Positions 55,901-64,000 of a stretch of DNA of 64,000 nt are shown here, in pieces; position 1 is the first letter of the stretch; every line of letters starts with the position of its first letter. This stretch comes from Burkholderia thailandensis E264 (GTDB lineage: Bacteria > Pseudomonadota > Gammaproteobacteria > Burkholderiales > Burkholderiaceae). The notes under the pieces were generated by a model. It saw only the letters and a list, made by a program, of their open reading frames with translations. It did no database searches and was not told the DNA's origin. The position numbers and the translations under genes were made by a program. Location of the stretch: NCBI RefSeq assembly GCF_000012365.1, contig NC_007651.1, positions 2,232,001 through 2,296,000 of the forward strand, written 5' to 3'.

Positions 55901-56512
55901 GGCCCCGTCAACATGGCGGCGCTCGAGGAACTCGCGGCCGCGAGCGAGCGCAAGGTGTTTCTCGACGCGCAATCGGCCGACTTGACGAACGCGATCGAGA
56001 CGCTCGAGGACGCGATCCGCAAGATCGATCAGGAAACGCGCGCGCTCCTGCAGGCGACCTTCGACGAGGTGAACCGCCATTTCAGCGATCTGTTCCCGCG
56101 CCTGTTCGGCGGCGGCCAGGCGAAGCTCATCATGACGGGCGACGAGATCCTCGACGCCGGCGTGCAGGTGATGGCGCAGCCGCCCGGCAAGAAGAACGCG
56201 ACGATCCACCTGCTGTCGGGCGGCGAGAAGGCGCTGACGGCGACCGCGCTCGTGTTCGCGATGTTCCAGTTGAACCCGGCGCCGTTCTGCCTGCTCGACG
56301 AGGTCGACGCGCCGCTCGACGACGCGAACACCGAGCGCTTCGCGAATCTCGTGCGCGCGATGTCGGACAAGACGCAGTTCCTCTTCATCTCGCACAACAA
56401 GATCGCGATGGAGATGGCGCAGCAACTGATCGGCGTGACGATGCAGGAGCAGGGCGTGTCGCGGATCGTCGCGGTCGACATGGAAACGGCCGCGGGTTTT
56501 GCCCAGAATTGA
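53000..56512 (+). CDS. smc: Chromosome segregation protein SMC
   Basis: An 1170-residue SMC ATPase: N-terminal head with Walker A GPNGCGKS (31-38), long coiled coil (~165-500), hinge (~520-650, including GALPRLWKKL and the glycine-rich turns), second coiled coil (~660-1000), and C-terminal head with LSGGEKAL (from 1072) and Walker B LLDEVD (D1100). With ScpA/ScpB it compacts and individualises chromosomes. It starts with GTG at 53000, giving the canonical VRLSSIKLAGFKSFVD. zipA, ligA and def follow in the same direction. Confidence 0.97.
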   Translation: MRLSSIKLAGFKSFVDPTHFQVPGQLVGVVGPNGCGKSNIIDAVRWVLGESRASELRGESMQDVIFNGSTARKPGSRASVELIFDNSDGRAAGQWGQYGEIAVKRVLTRDGTSSYYINNLPARRRDIQDIFLGTGLGPRAYAIIGQGMIARIIEAKPEELRVFLEEAAGVSKYKERRRETENRLHDTRENLTRVEDIVRELGANLEKLEAQAVVATKYKELVADGEEKQRLLWLLRKNEAAAEQDKQRRAIGEAQIELDAQTAKLREVEAQLETLRVAHYSASDATQGAQGALYEANAEVSRLEAEIKFIVESRNRVQSQIAALVAQQEQWRAQADKAQGDLEEAEEARAVADEKAAIAEDDAAAKHDALPALEARWRDAQTGLNDERGRIAQTEQALKLEAAHQRNADQQLQQLQQRHERLKAEAGGLDAPDEAQLEELRMQLAEHEEILGEAQARLADAQETLPRLDAERRAAHERVQAESAQIHQLEARLAALKQLQENVQTEGKIQPWLDKHELGALPRLWKKLHVEAGWETALEAVLRERLAALEVSNLDWVKAFANDAPPAKLAFYAPPAAGEPLAAPGALRPLLPLVRIDDAGLRAVLNDWLGTVFVADDLAQALAARSQLPQGGAFVVKAGHVVTRSGVQLYAADSEQAGMLARAQEIENLTRQVRAQALLSDEAKSAAIRAEAAHTQASQALTEVRAQAERATQRVHALQMDVLKLTQAHERYTQRSTQIREELEEIGAQIEEQRALRAESEANFERHDAELAELQARFEDNQLAFESLDETLTNARQEARELERAATDARFAARQSANRIDELKRSIQVAHEQAERVAASLEDARAELETINEQTAHTGLQDALEVRAAKEQALGAARAELDDLTAKLRAADETRLAAERSLQPLRDRITELQLKEQAARMTGEQFAEQLATAEVDEAALREKLTPDMKPSYLQGEVTRLNNAINALGPVNMAALEELAAASERKVFLDAQSADLTNAIETLEDAIRKIDQETRALLQATFDEVNRHFSDLFPRLFGGGQAKLIMTGDEILDAGVQVMAQPPGKKNATIHLLSGGEKALTATALVFAMFQLNPAPFCLLDEVDAPLDDANTERFANLVRAMSDKTQFLFISHNKIAMEMAQQLIGVTMQEQGVSRIVAVDMETAAGFAQN

Positions 56513-56593
56513 CGTTTGACGAATGGCTCGCGGGCGCGCGGCGCATTGGCGCCCGCCCGCGAGCCCAATGAAAAAGAATTGGATGGAGCTTGC

Positions 56594-57859
56594 ATGGACG
56601 AGTTGACACTCGGGTTGATCGGCGCGGGCGCCGTCGTGGTGGGCGGCGTCGTGGTCTACAACGCGTGGCAGGGCGCGAAGGTGCGCCGCAAGATGCCGCG
56701 CCCGATGCCGACCGAGGCGGCCGAGGCCGCCGCGCGGCACGAGCGCGATGACGATGCGCCCTTCATCGAGCCCGTGCGGCAGCCGGCGCGCCGCGAGGCC
56801 GCAGCGGGCGGCGCGTCGGACGCGCGAAGCGAAGACGCGGTGCGCGTCGAGCCGACGTTCGGCGGCGCGGCGCCCGCCGATATGCCGGCTGACTTGCAGG
56901 CCGAGGCGACCATCGCGAACGGCGCGGTTGTTGCGCCCGCCGCCGAGGAGACGGACGGCGAAGCGGCCGCGCCGGCTCCCGCGCACGACGAGCCGGTCGA
57001 ACCGGTGCTGCCCGCCGCGACGACGATTTCCGCGGCGCCGCCCGCTATCGTCGATCGCCGCATCGACTGCATCGTGCCGATCCGCCTCGCGAGCCCGCTT
57101 GCGGGCGACAAGATCCTGCCCGCCGCGCAGCGGCTGCGCCGCGCGGGCAGCAAGCCGGTTCACATCGAGGGCAAGCCGGACGGCGGCGACGCATGGGAGC
57201 TGCTGCAAAACGGCGTGCGCTACGAAGAGCTGCGCGCGGCCGCGCAGCTCGCGAATCGCAGCGGTCCGCTCAACGAACTCGAGTTCTCCGAATTCGTGAC
57301 GGGCGTCCAGCAGTTCGCGGACGCGATCGACGGCGCGCCGGAATTCCCGGACATGATGGAAACGGTGTCGATGGCGCGCGAGCTCGACGGCTTCGCCGCG
57401 CAATGCGACGCGCAGTTGTCGATCAACGTGATGTCGGACGGCGCGCCGTGGTCGGCGAACTACGTGCAGGCGGTCGCGTCGCAGGACGGGCTGCTGCTGT
57501 CGCGCGACGGCACGCGCTTCGTGAAGCTCGACGCCAAGCAGAACCCCGTCTTCATGCTGCAGTTCGGCGACACGAACTTCCTGCGGGACGATCTCACGTA
57601 CAAGGGCGGCAATCTGATCACGCTCGTGCTCGACGTGCCCGTCGCCGACGAGGACATTCTGCCGTTCAGACTGATGTGCGACTATGCGAAATCGCTGTCC
57701 GAGCGAATCGGCGCGCGCGTCGTCGACGATCAGCGCCGGCCGCTGCCCGAATCGACGCTGCTCGCGATCGAGCAGCAGTTGATGAAGCTGTACGCGCGGC
57801 TCGAGGAGGCGGGGATTCCGGCCGGCTCGCCCGTCACGCGGCGGCTGTTCAGCCAGTAA
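56594..57859 (+). CDS. zipA: Cell division protein ZipA
   Basis: A 421-residue bitopic inner-membrane protein: N-terminal transmembrane segment (LGLIGAGAVVVGGVVVYNAW, about 6-25), an Ala/Pro/Glu-rich linker (~30-150) and a C-terminal ZipA FtsZ-binding domain (~155-400). It tethers FtsZ to the membrane at the division site. The ATG at 56594 places the membrane anchor first; it lies 81 bases after smc. The smc-zipA-ligA order is characteristic of beta-proteobacteria. Confidence 0.93.
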   Translation: MDELTLGLIGAGAVVVGGVVVYNAWQGAKVRRKMPRPMPTEAAEAAARHERDDDAPFIEPVRQPARREAAAGGASDARSEDAVRVEPTFGGAAPADMPADLQAEATIANGAVVAPAAEETDGEAAAPAPAHDEPVEPVLPAATTISAAPPAIVDRRIDCIVPIRLASPLAGDKILPAAQRLRRAGSKPVHIEGKPDGGDAWELLQNGVRYEELRAAAQLANRSGPLNELEFSEFVTGVQQFADAIDGAPEFPDMMETVSMARELDGFAAQCDAQLSINVMSDGAPWSANYVQAVASQDGLLLSRDGTRFVKLDAKQNPVFMLQFGDTNFLRDDLTYKGGNLITLVLDVPVADEDILPFRLMCDYAKSLSERIGARVVDDQRRPLPESTLLAIEQQLMKLYARLEEAGIPAGSPVTRRLFSQ

Positions 57860-60925
<3,066 letters not shown>

Positions 60926-61034
60926 CGCGGCGGGCGCGCGCGCAGGCGAAGCGGAAAAAATCGAAACGCCCGCGTGCGTTTCCGTGCGAGGTCCGCCGGC
61001 GCAGGCCGGGGCTCAAGGCGCAACGATTGCGGGG

Positions 61035-61054
61035 GCCGGCCGCGAGCGGCCGGC
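61035..61054. terminator. GC hairpin between the convergent def and pseudouridine synthase genes
   Basis: GCCGGCCGC (61035-61043) and GCGGCCGGC (61046-61054) form a 9-base palindrome with almost no loop. It lies between convergent genes and could end transcription both ways, but there is no T tract. Confidence 0.4.
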
Positions 61055-61063
61055 TTGCCATGC

Positions 61064-62719
61064 TCAGAACGACTCGTCCGGCCCGAGATAGCGCCATTGG
61101 CCTTGCGGCAACGCGCCCAGCATCACGCGGCCCATCCGCACGCGCTTCAGGCCGATCACCTCGAGGCCGACGAGCTCGCACATCCGGCGAATCTGGCGCT
61201 TCTTGCCTTCGCGCAGCACGAAGCGCAACTGCTCGCCGTTCTGCCAGCTGACCATCGCGGGCTTGAGCGGCACGCCGTCGAGCTCAAGGCCGTGCCGCAG
61301 CTTCGCGAGCGACTCGGCGGGGAAGTGCCGTTCGATGTCGGTCGTGCGCTCGCCGAAGCGCACGCGCACCAGATATTCCTTGTCGATGTCGGATTGCTCG
61401 CCGATCAGCTGTTTCGCGACGCGGCCGTTTTGCGTCAGCACGAGAAGGCCCGTCGAATCGATGTCGAGCCGGCCCGCGGGCGCCAGCGCGCGCAGGTGCT
61501 GCGGCGAGAAGCGCAGTGGCGAGCGGTCGCCGCCCCAGTGATTCTCGCGCGTGACGAGCGTCGCGGCGGGCGCGTAGCCGTCCTCTGCCTGGCCCGACAC
61601 GTAGCCGACCGGCTTGTGCAGCAGGATCGTCACTTGCGCGGCCTGCTCGGCGCGCGCGTTCGAATCGATCTCGATGCGCTGGTCGGCGCGCACCTTCGTG
61701 CCGAGCGTGTCGATGCGCTCGCCGTCGACGAGCACCCAGCCTTTCTCGATCCACTCGTCCGCTTCGCGGCGCGAGCAGAGACCAAGCTCCGACATGCGCT
61801 TCGACAGCCGCACGAGGCCCGTTTCATCGCCGCGCTCGATGTGGGCGGCCGATTCGTTCGGCTCGCCGATGCGGCGCTTGATCGGCTGCGCGACCTTCGG
61901 GCGCGAGCCCGTCGCCGCGCGAGCGGCGGGGCGGCGATCGCCGGATGCGCTCGCGCGGGTTGCCGGCCGCTCGTCGAAGCGTGCGGTGCGCTCGGTGCGC
62001 GCAGGCGCGCGCTTCTCGGATGCGCCATGGCGGTCGTCGGTGCGCTGCGGCGCACGCTTGCCGGCTGCCGTGCGCTTGCCCGCGAACGACGCTGGCGCCG
62101 CATCGCGCGCGCTGCGGCTGTCCGCACGAGGGGCGCGGCCGGTTGGGGCGTCTGCCCCGCGCGCCGCGGTCCGCGCCGCGCCGCCGAACTTCGCGCCCGC
62201 CGCGCCGCGCGCGCCGCCGGGTTTTGCGCCTTCGCGCTCGGACCGGCCCTTGCCGCGCGCGCCTGAATCGAACGAGCGCGCATCCGAGCTGCGCGACGCT
62301 CGCTCGTCGCGCGGCGCAGCGCGGCCGGCCGTGCGATCGGCGGCGCGCCGCTCCGGCTTCGCGTCGGTGCGGCGCACACGCTCCCCGGCCGCCGCGCCGG
62401 GCGAGCCGGCACGCTTGGCAGGCGCACGTTCGCCGCCCGTGCGGCCGGTGTCCTGCGTGGTGCGCGGCTTTGCGACGCGCTTGCCTTCGGGCGCGGCTGG
62501 GCGCGACGGCCCGTGCGCGCGCTTCGGCGCGGCGCTCGCCGCGCCGCGCGGCGCCGACGGTTTGGCAGCGGGCGCTGCGGACTTCGCCGCAGCCGGCTTC
62601 GCGCCCGCCGCTTTCGGGTCGGGCCGCGCGACCTTGCGCGCGGTGAGGCTGCCGGAACGGACGGGGGCGCGGCCGGGTGCGGCCGGGCGCGGATTCTTGA
62701 CGGTCAATTTTGTGCGCAT
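61064..62719 (-). CDS. RsuA/RluB/RluF-family pseudouridine synthase with long basic N-terminus
   Basis: 551 residues. The C-terminal ~265 residues are a complete enzyme: S4 RNA-binding domain ([20 protein letters not shown]), catalytic aspartate in [11 protein letters not shown], and the family stretch [17 protein letters not shown]. It makes pseudouridine in rRNA; which 23S/16S site is not determinable here. Residues 1 to ~285 are Ala/Arg/Pro/Gly/Lys-rich, with no other methionine before the S4 domain, expected to be disordered and RNA-binding. The ATG at 62719 lies 14 bases after glnD, so the two are co-transcribed. Confidence 0.9.
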   Translation of the reverse strand: MRTKLTVKNPRPAAPGRAPVRSGSLTARKVARPDPKAAGAKPAAAKSAAPAAKPSAPRGAASAAPKRAHGPSRPAAPEGKRVAKPRTTQDTGRTGGERAPAKRAGSPGAAAGERVRRTDAKPERRAADRTAGRAAPRDERASRSSDARSFDSGARGKGRSEREGAKPGGARGAAGAKFGGAARTAARGADAPTGRAPRADSRSARDAAPASFAGKRTAAGKRAPQRTDDRHGASEKRAPARTERTARFDERPATRASASGDRRPAARAATGSRPKVAQPIKRRIGEPNESAAHIERGDETGLVRLSKRMSELGLCSRREADEWIEKGWVLVDGERIDTLGTKVRADQRIEIDSNARAEQAAQVTILLHKPVGYVSGQAEDGYAPAATLVTRENHWGGDRSPLRFSPQHLRALAPAGRLDIDSTGLLVLTQNGRVAKQLIGEQSDIDKEYLVRVRFGERTTDIERHFPAESLAKLRHGLELDGVPLKPAMVSWQNGEQLRFVLREGKKRQIRRMCELVGLEVIGLKRVRMGRVMLGALPQGQWRYLGPDESF

Positions 62720-62733
62720 AAACGCTCGAATAT

Positions 62734-64000
62734 TCACACTGCGATCGCGCGCAGCAACTCGGTTTCGACTTGGATCTGCAGACGGTTGTCGGACAAGCCG
62801 GTGCCGTCGAGCATGAAGACGTCCTCGACGCGTTCGCCGAGCGTATTGATCCGCGCCGCGTGGACGCCGACCCGGTGCTCGGCCAGCACGCGCGCGATCG
62901 AATAAAGAAGGCCCGGCCGGTCGTTGGCCGACACGGACAGAATGTAGTACTGGCCGCGCTCGTCGGCCCGCAGGTCGACGCGCGGCGTGATCGGGAACGT
63001 GCGCGACAGCCGCGAGAGCCGCCCCTTCGACGGCTCGGGCAGCGGCGCCGACTCGGCGAGGCGCGCGGCGAGCTGCTGCTCGACGAGGTTCGCGATGTCG
63101 CGGTACTGCACGTCGCGCTCGGTCTGCGTGACGATGAAGTTGTCGAGCGCGTAGCCGTGGCGCGTCGTGTTCACGCGCGCGTCGAGCACCGACAGCCCGT
63201 TGCGGTCGAAGTACGCGCAGATGCCCGCGAACAGGTCCGAGCGGTCCTTCACGTAGACGAGCACCTGCAGCGCGTCGCCGACGGGCGACGGGCGTGCGCG
63301 GACGATCGCGGTGTCGGCCGCGACGTGCCGGTACAGCACGCGGGTCTGCCACGCGATGTCGGCCGCGTCGTGGCGCAGGAAGTAGCCGACGTCGAGCTGA
63401 TCCCACAGCGCACGGTGCGCGTCGGGCGGCACGGTTTCGAGGCGCAGCAGCGCGAGCGCTTCTTCCTGCCGCGTCTTCAGCTCCGAATGCGCGTCGGGCT
63501 GCGCGCCGCCCAGCACGGCGAGCGTCGCGCGATACAGATCCTCGAGCAGCTTGCCTTTCCACGTGTTCCACACCTTCGGGCTCGTGCCGCGAATGTCTGC
63601 GACGGTCAGCAGGTACAGCGCCGTCAGTCGCCGCTCGTTGCCGACGAGGTCCGCGAAGCGCTTGATCACCTCCGGGTCGCTCGTGTCCTGCTTCTGCGCG
63701 ACCTGGCTCATCGTCAGGTGATGCTGCACGAGCCAGACCACGAGCGCCGCGTCGCCGCCTTCGATGCCGTGCTCGCGGCAAAAGCGTCGCGCGTCGGTCA
63801 TCCCGAGCGCCGAGTGGTCGCCGCCGCGGCCTTTCGCGATGTCGTGGAAGAGGGCGGCGACGTACAGCACCCACGGCCGCTCGAAGTTCACGATCAGCTG
63901 GCTGCAGAACGGATATTCGTGCGCGTGCTCGGCGACCGCGAAGCGTCGGATGTTGCGCAGCACCATCAGAATGTGCTGGTCGACCGTGTACACGTGATAC
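62734..64000 (-). CDS. glnD: PII uridylyltransferase GlnD, C-terminal part
   Basis: The frame is open at the right edge, so only the C-terminal ~422 residues are present. They include the HD hydrolase domain ([13 protein letters not shown]) that removes UMP from PII, and two C-terminal ACT domains ([21 protein letters not shown] and [20 protein letters not shown]) that sense glutamine. The N-terminal nucleotidyltransferase domain lies outside the window. GlnD reads nitrogen status by uridylylating or deuridylylating PII proteins. Confidence 0.95.
   Translation of the reverse strand, partial: YHVYTVDQHILMVLRNIRRFAVAEHAHEYPFCSQLIVNFERPWVLYVAALFHDIAKGRGGDHSALGMTDARRFCREHGIEGGDAALVVWLVQHHLTMSQVAQKQDTSDPEVIKRFADLVGNERRLTALYLLTVADIRGTSPKVWNTWKGKLLEDLYRATLAVLGGAQPDAHSELKTRQEEALALLRLETVPPDAHRALWDQLDVGYFLRHDAADIAWQTRVLYRHVAADTAIVRARPSPVGDALQVLVYVKDRSDLFAGICAYFDRNGLSVLDARVNTTRHGYALDNFIVTQTERDVQYRDIANLVEQQLAARLAESAPLPEPSKGRLSRLSRTFPITPRVDLRADERGQYYILSVSANDRPGLLYSIARVLAEHRVGVHAARINTLGERVEDVFMLDGTGLSDNRLQIQVETELLRAIAV

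Overview
The window is high-GC DNA (roughly two thirds G+C, strong third-position G/C bias) with the gene content and order of a Burkholderia chromosome. I infer Burkholderia sensu stricto, probably the pseudomallei/thailandensis group. The evidence is the smc-zipA-ligA-def block, the dapC-dapD-(ArsC-like)-dapE-prmB block, yejABEF, split aceA/aceB and a DUF2866-type orphan. The species call is by recall, not by search. I see no rRNA, insertion sequence, prophage or CRISPR array. Most of the window is core genome; the accessory-looking part is the left end.

Layout. 1-4288: the right end of what looks like a small-molecule biosynthetic cluster: a PduX-like GHMP kinase (cut by the window edge), a cysteine-synthase-fold PLP enzyme, and a fused ATP-grasp ligase/argininosuccinate-lyase-like protein. 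4524-5611: an inverted repeat, a ParD-like ribbon-helix-helix protein and a coupled methionine aminopeptidase. 5712-8741: a TetR repressor divergent from a cytoplasmic molybdopterin oxidoreductase, with two palindromes between them. 9277-10657: a small secreted protein converging on fabI. 10778-16615: the yejABEF peptide/microcin C-type importer. 16751-18579: a secreted NlpC/P60 hydrolase and a patatin lipoprotein. 19166-21540: gltX and a tRNA operon (Ala, then a duplicated Glu-Asp pair). 21658-24637: GNAT, AraC regulator, RraA-like and gamma-glutamylcyclotransferase-like genes. 25090-30814: glyoxylate shunt genes aceB and aceA, with a haloacid dehalogenase, LysR regulator and universal stress protein between them. 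31208-33452: RhlE-type helicase and acyl-CoA-binding protein.

33622-37130 is a tightly overlapping operon: tsaB, rimI, a family 4 uracil-DNA glycosylase with a very long N-terminal extension, and a DUF1853 protein with a nuclease-like motif. 37307-46804 holds thiD, an LplT-type MFS protein, alr, radA, a DUF2866-like gene, yheS, a glutathione peroxidase and a cardiolipin synthase. 46987-51657 (minus strand) is the lysine/diaminopimelate block with prmB; an intrinsic terminator separates dapE from the upstream genes. 51904-60925 (plus strand) is an EamA exporter, smc, zipA, ligA and def. 61064-64000 (minus strand) is the 3' part of glnD followed by an RsuA-family pseudouridine synthase with a ~280-residue basic disordered N-terminus.

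The best candidate for something undescribed is the left-end trio. Its chemistry fits threonine activation, beta-replacement and fumarate elimination to give a 2,3-diamino acid, followed or accompanied by ATP-dependent ligation. The lyase domain lacks a normally conserved active-site histidine.
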